From: Limnanthes douglasii subsp. nivea
Lineage: Eukaryota; Streptophyta; Magnoliopsida; Brassicales; Limnanthaceae
Length of the DNA: 64,000 nucleotides
Assembly (NCBI GenBank): GCA_036936605.1
Contig: JAUPFV010000002.1
Location: forward strand, 123,488,376-123,552,375
Direction of reading: 5' to 3'
Both the position numbers and the translations under genes were made by a program. Shown one piece after another: positions 22,700 through 35,460 of the stretch. Every line of letters starts with the position of its first letter. The first letter of the stretch is position 1. The notes below the pieces were generated by a model. It was not told the origin of the DNA and searched no databases. It saw nothing but the letters and a program-made list of their open reading frames with translations.

Positions 22700-23880
22700 A
22701 CTTGTACAATGTATGGTAATATATGTCTAAACCAAAAGTTTTTATTTTTAAATATGGTCACCAAACTTCAATTTCTCCTTTGTACGAGTTTGAAAACTTT
22801 CGAAGTCTTCAAGATTACGCTAAAAGTAGATGCGAGGAACTAATTAGAGGTAACTACACTATAACTACTCATGCGGTGATCACAAGAATTGTTTGTTTGA
22901 TAACGAGAAGGATTTTATAGGTTTCATGGTATATCTTGATGTGAAACGTCTAAAAATCATTTGTTTTGTCATAGAACAACAACTAGTTGATAAAGGGTCA
23001 GGAGAAATGCGTAAACAACCTAGCCTAAGTTTGGGAGAAACCTTTTATAATCAACTAACTAGCAGAGAGAGTTGTAATGGTTTACTTAATTCTGAACATA
23101 AAAAAAACACCTTGCTACTACTAGTTGGGTTGATGCTATCACAGGTGTTGGTCAAGAGTTTGAAGATTGTGCTACAGGTCTAAGGTTATATTTATTCCGA
23201 TTTATCTTAAAACACAGTTTTACTTTCAAGTATATGCATAATAAAATAAGTAAGATCATTGCTTATTGTGAAAACAAAGAGTCAAGTGGATGTAAATGGA
23301 GACTTTATGCATTAATTGATTCCAGTAATGACTTTATGAAGATGAAGAGGTTTGTTGAATGTCATACACCAAGCCCAGTTTTTTCCATAGTAGGAATTTG
23401 ACATCGGATTTGACTGCAGATGAAATTTATGATTCGATTAGGACATGTCATTTGGTAACAATGAAAAGTATAAAATCATCTATGAAACAAGACTACGGTT
23501 TAGACATCCTTTACCGTTTCTCGTGGAATGGTTTCGGGAAGGCAAGGAGGAGAGTTCTCGGATATAGTAATACTTTTTTTAGTTTTCTAAAAGGATACTT
23601 CAAACGATTAAAGAGTCGTGATATTACTACCGACTGCTATTTGGAATTAGCTGCTAGAAACGTCTTTAGGTGCTATTTTATAGCATTCAACTCATTCCTT
23701 CATGGTTTTCATTCATGTCAACCACTGTTGTAGGTCAACAGAACCTTTCTAGCAGGAAATCATGGAGGTGTATTGCTATCTGTGGTAGCCTAAGATAGAA
23801 AGAACAGTTAGTCCCACACTTTTTGTATAACGTGCGAGTAATCTATTTTTAGCTTTGTGCTTGCTACTCTAACGTGTAAA
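22700..23880 (+). pseudogene. Mutator-like (MuDR/MURA) transposase, N-terminal half, block copy 1
   Basis: Pieces in two frames run in family order. Near 22,720 comes an N-terminal region; at about 23,120 TTSWVDAITGVGQEFEDCA (family AITGVGQxF); then TFKYMHNKISKI, a CKWRLYAL segment (family CPWRIxAS), HTPSPVFS and LTADEIYDSIR. RRRVLGYSNTFF and CYFIAFNSFLHGFHSCQPLL follow. The first catalytic site, family DGTxL, reads VNRTF after a TAG stop at 23,731. Sequence past about 23,880 no longer matches, so the second half of the transposase with the other acidic residues is missing. Transposase cuts at the terminal repeats; this one cannot. Copy 2 shares the TAG; copy 3 does not. Confidence 0.75.
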
Positions 23881-24007
23881 ATGCATTTTATTTGTTGCGA
23901 TGCATGCGTTTGCTGAAATATTACATGGATGCGATTGCTGTGATATTGAAGGAATGCGATTTATTTGTTTCTTCCTCACCCTTTGATGTTGATTTAGAGC
24001 ATGCGAT

Positions 24008-24210
24008 TTACAAGTAAAAAAGTTAACTCTCATAAATACGTTTCATGATAAAAAATAACAAATGCAATTTTCCTTCTCAAAAATTTCAGAGTATATAAAA
24101 AGAACATTTCAAAAAATACACACATCAACATATCCAAGACCATCCTATGATTTCATAAATAAAGAATTATTATGATTAAATATAGTAAATAATGTTGAAT
24201 ATTAATGAAC
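24008..24210. other. Spacer between transposase remnant and convergent gene
   Basis: AT-rich, no frame. The ATGCGAT word seen five times between 22,513 and 24,007 ends here. Confidence 0.4.
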
Positions 24211-24743
24211 TCAAGATCCACTTACATCTTCAATACCTTCCTTCTCCACATCTTTGACTCCGGGTTCCAGTTGTTCTCGTGCGGTAGTTAATTCCACAGT
24301 ATTAAGGTTGGTTGTATGGTGGTGTCTTTCTCTTGAATAGTATTCTCTTTTTCCCCAAGCTCTTCTCCATTGTGTCCACTTATCTCGTTATTGCCTTATC
24401 CTGCGGCTGCACCTCTTGTGTAGTCCCTGGCTCATTTAGCGCATAGTCATTTGCTTCTACTTCCCGTTCATGTGGCACAACAACTCCATACTTAACTACC
24501 TTTTCATTTTCAACCTCTGGTGCATGAGATTTGATTTCAAACACTATGTCTGTTAGTTGGTTCATGTGAGCTACATTTGTCTTATTTTCTGGTAACTCCT
24601 GTACCACTGCTGCTAAAGTACTCTCGCCATGTAATCACTGCTATCTCCTATGAGGTTGCATCCACTATTTGTTCAACCACTACTACCTATAAGGTAGTAG
24701 TTTTATTGTCTTGCACCACTTATGTTTTCTCTCAGGTTATATC
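24211..24743 (-). pseudogene. Convergent minus-strand gene of the MULE, 3' part, block copy 1
   Basis: An acidic, low-complexity frame on the minus strand: NKTNVAHMNQLTDIVFEIKS, VVPHEREVEANDYALNEPG, EVQPQDKAITREVDTMEK. The stop after GIEDVSGS is at 24,211. The frame is shifted near 24,380; copy 3 (62,514-62,846) keeps it open over 110 codons. Upstream it is cut by the element C LTR at 24,744. The missing 5' part lies at 45,536-47,050. Transposase and a second gene meeting tail to tail recalls MuDR, but the protein itself is not recognised. Confidence 0.5.
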
Positions 24744-24991
24744 TAATAATGATATAGAATGTTGATGTCTTAAATGTAATGAATTAAAATCTTATAGGAT
24801 CAATTGTAAATATATAGGACATATTTTAGACTGTTTGTCAAGATGGGGGGCTAAAACCTATAAATAAAGGCTAAGGTTGTTAATACAAGGGACGATATTT
24901 CCTAAAACTAATACTACTTTGTTACTTTTAATTTCTCTCTAGAATCAAACTCTTTCTTTCTAATTTTCAAGAACTAAATTTACACATATCA
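24744..24991 (+). repeat. Element C 5' LTR, block copy 1
   Basis: A 248-bp LTR, near-identical to 33,280-33,527. It ends CACATATCA directly before AATTGGCGACCAAACTGGG. A TATA-like CCTATAAATAAAGG lies at about 24,860. It sits at the same point of the MULE gene as the LTRs in copies 2 and 3, so it derives from one insertion that was copied. Confidence 0.85.
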
Positions 24992-25449
24992 AATTGGCGA
25001 CCAAACTGGGAGATCCAATCGATCGTTACCTTGATTTTATAATAAAAACGAGAGATAATTAAATTCTTGATATGTTAATTGTTGTTCTTGATCATTAGTG
25101 GAACCATGAGAAAATGATCATTTGGTTTGAAAGGAAATCGAGATTTTAAGAACTCATTTGCGAAGAAGATAAATTAAAGAATATAATCAGACTCTAATTC
25201 AACACAATCATTCAGATATTGAAGCTCAAATGAATCAATTGCTGAATAAAATCACGATGCTAAATGAAAAATATGTTCAAAGAGAGCAAAATCTTCAATC
25301 AGGTAGGTTGAAATCTGAAGTGTGATAAGTGAAGGAGAACTATGATCTGGACAGTCAATCTGATCGATCTTGCACAGCGCAAAATATTCAAAATAATCAG
25401 AGGAAATCACATTTTGAATTTGATAAAGAGCATCATACTTCACGAAAAT
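24992..25449 (+). repeat. Element C PBS and leader fragment
   Basis: PBS-like AATTGGCGACCAAACTGGG, then the leader and beginning of gag of element C, equal to 33,528-33,985. The match stops at CACGAAAATAA (25,449), where a piece of MULE sequence follows. Confidence 0.75.
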
Positions 25450-25919
25450 AAACAGAACCTTTCTAGCAGGAAATCATGGAGGTGTATTGCTATCTGTGGT
25501 AGCCTAAGATAGAAAGAACAGTTAGTCCCACACTTTTTGTATAACGTGCGAGTAATCTATTTTTAGCTTTGTGCTTGCTACTCTAACGTGTAAAATGCAT
25601 TTTATTTGTTGCGATGCATGCGTTTGCTGAAATATTACATGGATGCGATTGCTGTGATATTGAAGGAATGCGATTTATTTGTTTCTTCCTCACCCTTTGA
25701 TGTTGATTTGGAGCATGCGATTTACAAGTAAAACATAAATTTCAAATTACAGTTAACTCTCATAAATACGTTTCATAAAAAAAAATGCAATTTTCCTTCT
25801 CAAAAATTTCAGAGTATATCAAAAGAACATTTCAAAAAATACACACATCAACATATCCAAGACCATCCTATGATTTCATAAATAAAGAATTATTATGATT
25901 AAATATAGTAAATAATGTT
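25450..25919 (+). repeat. Fourth, partial copy of the MULE block
   Basis: 470 bp equal to about 23,738-24,183 (starting ACAGAACCTTTCTAGCAGG). It has the longer word AAAACATAAATTTCAAATT at about 25,735, which is present in copy 3 but not in copies 1 and 2. It then jumps to AATTATTGCCTATTTC, the equivalent of 17,435. It marks a recombination joint between block copies. Confidence 0.75.
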
Positions 25920-26555
25920 GAAATTATTGCCTATTTCAAAAAAAAACTCAACATAAATACCTTATATTTCATTTCAACACTACTACTAGATGATAAAAAA
26001 ACTATTTTATTATATTTTGAAAAGATATAACATATGGTTAGTATCATTCAGATACAATATATTAAACAAAGTATGACTAAAACATCTCTCCTTGATGGTT
26101 TTGGATTGTTCTGAGATGACATTAGATCTTTGCATATTTTGTTGAGATCTTGTTCGGCTTGCATATCAGCATCAAATGCAATAGTTTTGATATTTTATTG
26201 AATGCACTTCTTGCTTTTTTCCTTTCAATTTCCATTTTTAGTAGTCTATGCTTTTATATTTACCTTAAAATATGAGGGAATATTAAACTTTGTATTTAAT
26301 TTTGTTGGAGGAGTAATAACTTCCTTACATCAGTCTATGAATGCAGTAACTCCTTACAAAAGTTGGTCAACTTTCTTATGTTGGTGCTACAAATAGATGT
26401 GTGGATACAAACGTATTACAAGAAACCAAATTTATTTTCAGGTTTTTTTTGTTGTTACTCAATTTGAATATTTTTCTACATCTTTGACTTTGAACAACCT
26501 CGTAAATAAAGGTACATGCTTACTACTTGTAGCTATTTTGGCCAAATGGGATCTG
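25920..26555 (-). pseudogene. Decayed copy of the basic-protein gene, block copy 2
   Basis: Equivalent of 17,435-18,070, with the same disabling changes and a one-base longer T run at about 26,443. It has no open frame on the gene strand. Confidence 0.6.
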
Positions 26556-27034
26556 TATAATTAGGTAGAGGTACACATGTGGCCAAAACTCCATTTGGTC
26601 CTTTAAATGATAAATTATGTCAACTCAACACGAACCTGACATTGTCGTTTTCTTTTGTAGTGAGATAAAACCAACTGAATAATACATTATAGTTTAATTC
26701 TGAGGAGATATTTTTAATGGTCGATGATGTCAACATCATGAAAAATATCTTAGTGGAGGTAAATTTTTGAAGTTGGCATAATACATTACCAAAGATGAGA
26801 TATATAAGGAGTAATTCTGATTGTTGTGAGAAAGTTCACATGATATTCATTGGTAGATATAAAGGAAAAGAAAATAGACTTTTGGTTTGAAATGGCTCCA
26901 AGATAATGGCTTCAAACCTAACTAGGAAGAGAGACCAGATTCTTTGAGCTACCTACGTATACCTTATGTATTTAATTGGATGCATGATATTTTTTATACT
27001 ATTAAGTATTTTTTAATTCATATTTACTGTTGGT

Positions 27035-27666
27035 TTTAGACGACATGCATGGTGGACTATAGAAGTACGCTTGAGGGGCGAATGCATTGGCCTTCCTTTA
27101 TTGAGGTTTAGAAGATGCTTTAAATTTTTCATCGAGGAATTTGTACGGTTTTGTTAGTTTGGTAGAGACTTGGATATACAACCATTTTCTATGTTTTTAA
27201 TGTTTATTGAACTTATATTACAGTTTGAGGAAACCAAAGATTGTTAATTAGTCAGCTAAGAAGTTAACGAGTTCGTAGGTGCGACCAATAAACTTTTCTT
27301 GTGATATTATTTATGATCTTTTGGAGACAGATGTGAGTATACTTTGATTCAGCGTTGTTAACAATATTTATAATGTTTTCATAATCATTTATTATAATAT
27401 ATTTTGTTTTTTTTATATTACAGGTTTTCTTTGAGCCCTATGGTGACATGAGATATTATTTTCCAATGTCGAAGATCCGTTTATATGACTATCCTGTTCA
27501 TACATTATTTGTTCTTTAAATGCCAGAACGACATATGCGGTAGTTCAGAATGGTCTAAAATGTACCTAAAACGAATTTGCAAGCCATCGAATTGTAATGA
27601 AGGGAAAAGGCTATACATGATACACTTGGTGATAATCTACTTGGACAGATGTGGATAATCATTTCC
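27035..27666 (+). pseudogene. PMD protein remnant, block copy 2
   Basis: Same two exon-like pieces as copy 1: GANALAFLY and WIYNHF in the first; EPYGDMRYYF and MPERHMRxF in the second, starting at 27,424. The second piece has VFFEP instead of VIFEP. The same in-frame stops as copy 1 show that decay came before this duplication. Confidence 0.6.
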
Positions 27667-27715
27667 TTAAAATAAATTGTAGAGAAAAATATATTTTTAT
27701 CATCTTCCATTACTA

Positions 27716-27716
<1 letters not shown>

Positions 27717-27779
<63 letters not shown>
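27717..27779. repeat. TA microsatellite, expanded in block copy 2
   Basis: About 30 TA units, against about 7 in copy 1 (19,233-19,246) and about 21 in copy 3 (57,496-57,537). It accounts for most of the length difference between copies 1 and 2. Confidence 0.9.
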
Positions 27780-27783
<4 letters not shown>

Positions 27784-30700
27784 TACTTAAGTATCGGTAA
27801 TATATCATTAACAAATGGATATTGGTGATGGTAAATAAGCTGAGGATATTAGGAAAGTCAATAATATTAATTGATTATCTATGATAGTATACCAAGTAGA
27901 GGCTCTTCGGGAGGAAAGTTTTGTGGATCTATTCTCCTTGGGTGTTTATTTTAATTTTATGGTTTATCTTGATTTACGTTTTAGATGTTTTATTGTTTTA
28001 GTTTCAATGTCAATTGTGTTTAACTTTATGAAAACTCCATGATAACATTAATATCAATACAACGTGTCGATATTCATATTGATCCACTATTTTGGGTTTA
28101 GGTTCTTGGGCTTGGTTGTTTTACTTAATTTTATTTGGTTCGGCTTATTGTATATTTATGTTCATATGATGGAATTCCTTGAGAAGATTAAAAAATTCTT
28201 GGATACTATATTCATACACATTTTCATGTTGAGATCAACTCTAGAGAAAATGTTAAAACTATTGTATTGTTCGACACTATAGGTCGTTATGGTATGACAA
28301 AACTCAAACGATTAGATATCTTAGCTATATTAATAGTTAATGGTGGATTATTTAAACTTATCCAATGATTTGACCATGTTATTGGGAGTAGACACAAGAT
28401 AGATATATACATAGCGGACCGCGTAGTTTGGCAGATGGGTCACACCCAATACATACTAGATAATTTAAGAAAAGACTTACTTAGGAGAGACGGAAGGGAA
28501 AATAATTATGGTGGGAAAAGAAACTCAATTTAGTAATATGGGAACCATAATCTTATACTACTAAAATAGGGAGATACATCAATAGTAGTAGGTTTTGGTA
28601 TTCATATTAGGGATCCACATTATTACTTATTTTATTCAACATTCTTTTTGGTAAGATTTATACCATATGCATGATGAGGTAATACCCGAGGTTGAAGAAG
28701 CGTGACACACGATGCATGAGAATAACTTATGTGTCTCCCTATAAAAAGTGACTTCCACAACTGATGATGGACGGAAGAAGTGACTTCCACAACTGATGCT
28801 GGACGGAAGAAGTTAAGCATTTTGGGGAACCACAGAGTTATGTGAATCGTATCCATATGACTAACATTATATTATATATTTTATGATTTGTTAAGTTTTT
28901 GATGTTATCATTTGGATGTTATGTTTCAGACGTTATATATTTGATGTATTTCAAGTTATGTTTTTGTATAGTACGTGTTTATTAAATATATTATATTCAA
29001 AATTATATTTTATGTTTCTCTAAAAAACAATATACTAACATGCAATATTATTAATGAAAAATATAATTTTTTTTAGTAAATAACTGATGTTGACTCGTTT
29101 AGTCGAAATTAGGGCGAAAACTATTGAAATTTAACAAATTTATGTTTCAAGACAAAAAAAATATTTATTGTGTGGTCGACATCAGTTGACAATTAAAAAA
29201 CACATAATATCGACTATTTGAGTTGTCATTAGTGCAAATTTTAATTGCCTTTTAATAATATTGATATTATTTGGAAATGTGAAAACACCTAATATAGACT
29301 CGTGTATTCGATATTTATCTTCTATCTTGTGTATACACATGGTGCTATATTATTGGTTAAATTATTCAACCTTATCTATCCAAATTTATCTGAAACTACT
29401 TGAACATAATTTATGTACTCATCTTTTTATATATACCATCCAAAACTTAAGTGTATCTTTATTTATAAACTTTCAAGCAAAATATGTATATTATATCTAT
29501 GATTTGTAATGAATCTGTTCAAAGACTCATGTTTGTTAAAAGTCTTGCACATAAAGAATGAAAAAATTGGGGAATAAACATCATTATTTGGTGAAGTAGT
29601 AAGCATAATTTAGTACATGTACAATATGATCTAGGTTAAACCTATTTCGGACGGTAAAAAGATGAGAAGAAGTCTATGTAAAGTAGGAATGTTTAAAATT
29701 GGTTCCAAGTTATCATATTGTTTACCTTTTGTAATACTAGAAGACGCATTCATGATGTTTTTTTGTTTTGTGTATTAGTCATAAAATTACCAAATTTAAC
29801 TGAAAGAGGTGATTGAGAACCTCGCTGAAAGAGAGTGTATCCAATAAAATTTGCTTCGTATATTATACTTGTAGATGAAAAGTATCTAATTTTTCACTTT
29901 ATATTATAAACCTCTCGTGTTTGTTTGTTTTTTTTATTATTTACTTTTTAAATATTTTAAACCTAAACAATACGATTAACATAAATAAAAATAAGCAACA
30001 AAACGTAATTTTTGAAGAAAAATAGTTAAGTTAAAATGAACTGAAGTTACATATTCGACGTCTAATGTCTTCCCTAATGTTCATCACTCTATATTCTTGT
30101 TGAATATGAGGTTGCTTTTGGATATATTTGAAAATCCACTCAAATGATATAGTCATCCAGGTTTTACTCTTTAGAGAAAAACAATTTCAGTTATGACAGA
30201 TGACAGGTAGCGGCCAATTTGGGTGTACGAGAACCTGTGAATTGAATATGAACAATATTATAAAACAAATTTTTTTTTTCTAAACAAAACAAAACTCAAT
30301 TTATAAATTTGCTTACGTTAATAAGAGTTCACGTACGGGAGAAAAATATTTTATTTCTATGGGGAGAGGGGAAACATATTTCAAAGGTAAATTAGTCGAT
30401 GATGGGTTATTTTTTTACTAAATTAGATATTTTAACCGCCTCCCTCTCTTCATACACTAACAAAATACCTAATTTTCAAAAAAAATCCCATTTTCAAAAA
30501 ACAATTATGGTGATCATTTAGGTCAACGTCTAGTCTACCTACTACGATAGAGGTTAGTTCATCGCCGATTTTAGACCATCATGAACCGCCTACTAATAAT
30601 CAGACTTTGTATGTGGTTGTGAATGTTGGTTTCTTGATTTCAGCTTATTGTTTTATCACCGTTTGTTGCTTTTGACTAGTTTAATCATTTATCCATGTGG

Positions 30701-31235
30701 TTTTATTAACAAATATCATTATTCAGGTGAGTTCTTAGTCATGTGAGGCTACATAGTACGATGATACTCTGGTCTTATCATGTTTTTTGTTTTATTAAAC
30801 GGATCTCATAACAATACGATTTCATGTTTTTATGTTAATTTCTAAGTTGATAACATATTGTATTGTGTATTTAAATGTTTAGAAATAACTGATTTTAGTG
30901 TGGTATGTTATGTAGAAGCCGATATATAGTATTTAGTATTCCAGATTGAGGATACTGTTGCAGGGTAGATGATGTAATTTAGGAATTTTTAGCATGAGTA
31001 ATCAGTTTACGAGTATGCTAGATTAGTGGAGATTTAAAATGATTAAACATTCGATATACGGATTGATTGCCATTGCGATTCTAGTCAACCTAAAATGTGC
31101 CATTTTTCATACGCTTATATATATCCGACTATGTGTTTAAAACATTGCTATATAAGTTTATTGATGATCATGCGATTTGCACTTATATGTTGTTGCGAAT
31201 TATTTTTTGGCTCCCAGTACAGCTTACTTAATGAA

Positions 31236-32416
31236 ACTTGTACAATGTATGGTAATATATGTCTAAACCAAAAGTTTTTATTTTTAAATATGGTCACCAA
31301 ACTTCAATTGCTCCTTTGTACGAGTTTGAAAACTTTCGAAGTCTTCAAGATTACACTAAAAGTAGATGCGAGGAACTAATTAGAGGTAACTACACTATAA
31401 CTACTCATGCGGTGATCACAAGAATTGTTTGTTTGATAACGAGAAGGATTTTATAGGTTTCATGGTATATCTTGATGTGAAACGTCTAAAAATCATTTGT
31501 TTTGTCATAGAACAAAAACTAGTTGATAAAGGGTCAGGAGAAATGCGTAAACAACCTAGCCTAAGTTTGGGAGAAGCCTTTTATAATCAACTAACTAGCA
31601 GAGAGAGTAGTAATGGTTTACTTAATTCTGAACATAAAAAAAACACCTTGCTACTACTAGTTGGGTTGATGCTATCACAGGTGTTGGTCAAGAGTTTGAA
31701 GATTGTGCTACAGGTCTAAGGTTATATTTATTCCGATTTATCTTAAAACACAGTTTTACTTTCAAGTATATGCATAATAAAATAAGTAAGATCACTGCTT
31801 ATTGTGAAAACAAAGAGTCAAGTGGATGTAAATGGAGACTTTGTGCATTAATTGATTCCAGTAATGACTTTATGAAGATGAAGAGGTTTGTTGAATGTCA
31901 TACACCAAGCACAGTTTTTTCCATAGTAGGAATTTGACATCGGATTTGACTGCAGATGAAATTTATGATTCGATTAGGACATGTCATTTGGCAACAATGA
32001 AAAGTATAAAATCATCTATGAAACAAGACTACGGTTTAGACATCCTTTACCATTTCTCGTGCAATGGTTTAGGGAAGGCAAGGAGGAGAGTTCTCGGATA
32101 TAGTAATACTTTTTTTAGTTTTCTAAAAGGATACTTCAAACGATTAAAGAGTCGTGATATTACTACCGACTGCTATTTGGAATTAGCTGCTAGAAACGTC
32201 TTTAGGTGCTATTTTATAGCATTCAACTCATTCCTTCATGGTTTTCATTCATGTCAACCACTGTTGTAGGTCAACAGAACCTTTCTAGCAGGAAATCATG
32301 GAGGTGTATTGCTATCTGTGGTAGCCTAAGATAGAAAGAACAGTTAGTCCCACACTTTTTGTATAACGTGCGAGTAATCTATTTTTAGCTTTGTGCTTGC
32401 TACTCTAACGTGTAAA
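31236..32416 (+). pseudogene. MULE transposase N-terminal half, block copy 2
   Basis: Same content as copy 1, including the TAG before the first catalytic site (32,267) and the NRTF change. It differs by a few residues, for example HFSCNGLGKARRR against RFSWNGFGKARRR. The C-terminal half is missing at the same point. Confidence 0.7.
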
Positions 32417-32746
32417 ATGCATTTTATTTGTTGCGATGCATGCGTTTGCTGAAATACTACATGGATGCGATTGCTGTGATATTGAAGGAATACGATTTAT
32501 TTGTTTCTTCCTCACCCTTTGATGTTGATTTGGAGCATGTGATTTACAAGTAAAACAGTTAACTCTCATAAATACGTTTCATGATAAAAAATAACAAATG
32601 CAATTTTCCTTCTCAAAAATTTCAGAGTATATAAAAAGAACATTTCAAAAAATACACACATCAACATATCCAAGACCATCCTATGATTTCATAAATAAAG
32701 AATTATTATGATTAAATATAGTAAATAATGTTGAATATTAATGAAC

Positions 32747-33279
32747 TCAAGATCCACTTACATCTTCAATACCTTCCTTCTCCACATCTTTGACTCCGGG
32801 TTCCAGTTGTTCTCGTGCGGTAGTTAATTCCACAGTATTAAGGTTGGTTGTATGGTGGTGTCTTTCTCTTGAATAGTATTCTCTTTTTCCCCAAGCTCTT
32901 CTCCATTGTGTCCACTTATCTCGTTATTGCCTTATCCTGCGGCTGCACCTCTTGTGTAGTCCCTGGCTCATTTAGCGCATAGTCATTTGCTTCTACTTCC
33001 CGTTCATGTGGCACAACAACTCCATACTTAACTACCTTTTCATTTTCAACCTCTGGTGCATGAGATTTAATTTCAAACACTATGTCTGTTAGTTGGTTCA
33101 TGTGAGCTACATTTGTCTTATTTTCTGGTAACTCCTGTACCACTGCTGCTAAAGTACTCTCGCCATGTAATCACTGCTATCTCCTATGAGGTTGCATCCA
33201 CTATTTGTTCAACCACTACTACCTATAAGGTAGTAGTTTTATTGTCTTGCACCACTTATGTTTTCTCCCAGGTTATATC
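32747..33279 (-). pseudogene. Convergent MULE gene, 3' part, block copy 2
   Basis: Same frame pieces as copy 1. It is cut at 33,279 by element C. The interrupted remainder continues after the 3' LTR from 45,536, which makes this the only block copy in the window with both sides of the insertion. Confidence 0.55.
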
Positions 33280-33527
33280 TAATAATGATATAGAATGTTG
33301 ATGTCTTAAATGTAATGAATTAAAATCTTATAGGATCAATTGTAAATATATAGGACATATTTTAGACTGTTTGTCAAGATGGGGGGCTAAAACCTATAAA
33401 TAAAGGCTAAGGTTGTTAATACAAGGGACGATATTTCCTAAAACTAATACTACTTTGTTACTTTTAATTTCTCTCTAGAATCAAACTCTTTCTTTCTAAT
33501 TTTCAAGAACTAAATTTACACATATCA
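33280..33527 (+). repeat. Element C 5' LTR
   Basis: It pairs with 45,237-45,535. It starts TAATAATGATAT, aligned with TGATAAGGATAT of the 3' LTR (TG changed to TA), and ends ATATCA. It is 248 bp against 299 bp: a ~48-bp piece around GTTTCACTAAGTCTC is present only in the 3' LTR. Flanks ATATC before and ATATG after the element match at four of five bases, as expected for an old 5-bp target duplication. Confidence 0.8.
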
Positions 33528-33548
33528 AATTGACGACCAAACTGGGAG
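33528..33548 (+). promoter_or_regulatory. Element C primer-binding site
   Basis: AATTGACGACCAAACTGGG follows the LTR end. Copies 1 and 3 have TTGGCGACC, so one G-to-A change lies in this copy. The tRNA was not assigned. Confidence 0.55.
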
Positions 33549-34274
33549 ATCCAATCGATCGTTACCTTGATTTTATAATAAAAACGAGAGATAATTAAAT
33601 TCTTGATATGTTAATTGTTGTTCTTGATCATTAGTGGAACCATGAGAAAATGATCATTTGGTTTGAAAGGAAATCGAGATTTTAAGAACTCATTTGCGAA
33701 GAAGATAAATTAAAGAATATAATCAGACTCTAATTCAACACAATCATTCAGATATTGAAGCTCAAATGAATCAATTGCTGAATAAAATCACGATGCTAAA
33801 TGAAAAATATGTTCAAAGAGAGCAAAATCTTCAATCAGGTAGGTTGAAATCTGAAGTGTGATAAGTGAAGGAGAACTATGATCTGGACAGTCAATCTGAT
33901 CGATCTTGCGCAGCGCAAAATATTCAAAATAATCAGAGGAAATCACATTTTGAATTTGATAAAGAGCATCATACTTCACGAAAATAAAAAAGACAAGCAA
34001 AGGTGTGTTGCATCGAGTGATGATGAACTTTACAGTTTAGCATCTGGACAAAAGAGATATAGAGGATCTTTGAAAGAAGAAAAAGGACGACCTCAAAAAT
34101 CACGTAAGGATTATAGATAAAAAAAGAGACAATATACCACGTTGTTTAAAAGAAACATAATAATGTGAAGGATATACATCAAAACAATACACAGGTTTGG
34201 ATGGTCGCCATTTATACACTGTCATGGGAACATGAGGAGATAGCATGTACGTTCAACGATTTACCTAGAGACAA
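33549..34274 (+). pseudogene. gag: Element C leader and gag N-terminus
   Basis: Degenerate plus-strand coding sequence: EAQMNQLLNKITMLNEKYVQ (helical), then NYDLDSQSDRSCAAQNIQNN, then KSHFEFDKEHH with a frame change and KKDKQRCVASSDDELYSLAS in another frame. Stops follow. The helical N-terminal part would precede the capsid domain. It is present again at 63,295-64,000. Confidence 0.5.
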
Positions 34275-34329
34275 TCTCCTTTAACAACTGAGATAAGTTC
34301 TATTATTCTTCCGAAAAGTTTTATATTTC

Positions 34330-35460
34330 TAAGATGAAGAAATTCGATGGGATGCCAGATCTCAATGATCACATCGAACAATTCGGGAACTATATGATAA
34401 CTAAGAAGATGATGATAGGCTAGTATGCATAGCCATTTCTCATAATTTTAAAGGCACACCTTTGAAATAATAAAATAGGTTTCTGATGGGATCTATTTCA
34501 AATTTTAAAGATTTTTATATAGCTTTTGGACGATAATTTATTGGAAGTAAAGAAATACGAGCAAATGGTGACACTATCATATAATGTAAGCAGAATATGG
34601 GAGAAAATCTAAATGACTATACAAATCATTCTGTGTTAACAAAATAAGGATTATATAATTATGAAGAGTTGGTAGCTATGGCTGCATTTTGGACAAGGTT
34701 TATTACCATGTGATTTTAGAAAATTAAATAACAAAGAGGAGAGATTTGAATTTTGGACACTGGTAACTACAATCGAGCATCAAATTAAAGTGGAGGAATC
34801 AACTAGAGTTCGAGGAATGGTTAGACCTACTACAAAGAATTCAGGACAAGTGTCAAATAATCAAGGACACTATTCGAATTTGGCTCAACCATCTCGTCCG
34901 AGAATAACAATAATTTCCTCATCGAAATAGAGCGTACCCTATCCAAGCTACATGGTATCAATTTCAAAGACTGAGGCCAAATCAGTGGATAAGGAAAAAC
35001 TATTGTGTTGATTTAACTAAGAATGTTGTTGCGATTTTTGAAAAGGCAAAAATATATGTGAGCTTTAAAATTCCAGCTCCGATAAATAGACAAGAGAAGA
35101 GCACACCAATAGGTTTTGTAAGTATCATAATGACACAGGACATGATACTGCAGATTGTATAGCTTTGAAAAAGGAGTATAAATTTTGACTGAAAACTGGA
35201 AACAAATTAGCTGTTTTTATTAAAAAACAGAGCAGTGGGTCAAAGGCTCCTACTGCATGAACTTCGGAACCAACAAATCTGAATTCAAAGGAAGAAAATC
35301 TGATGATTTTGGAGTCTAAGATCGATGAGTTTGACGTACCTTTGGATTATTTGGATACAGATCTAGATCAGTTAATTTTGATGGTTGTGGATGAGCCAAT
35401 GGTGTAAGGACGAGTTCGAAGCTTATGTGAATATTTTGAGTTCTCTAACAGTAGGTGAAA
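34330..35460 (+). pseudogene. gag: Element C gag, tandem unit 1
   Basis: ISKMKKFDGMPDLNDHIEQF starts the capsid part, with FGSKEIRANGDT-like sequence at about 34,540. The zinc-knuckle-like FCKYHNDTGHDTADCIALKK is at about 35,115 and is complete (C, H, H, C). The end is DEFDVPLDYLDTDLDQL. Several stops interrupt it. The same order of motifs ends gag in A and B. Confidence 0.65.

Larger units (their letters stand above)
25920..33279 (+). repeat. MULE block, copy 2
   Basis: Direct copy of about 17,435-24,743, offset 8,486 at the left end and 8,536 at the right. The change in offset is mostly due to a longer TA run. Over stretches compared by eye it differs from copy 1 by only about 1-2%, against about 6% from copy 3. 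The separate gene remnants it contains are listed individually. Between them nothing else is supported. Confidence 0.85.

Noticed and set aside
22559..22843. Plus-strand 94-codon frame before the transposase
   Set aside because: It overlaps in another frame the start of the transposase remnant and has no family features.
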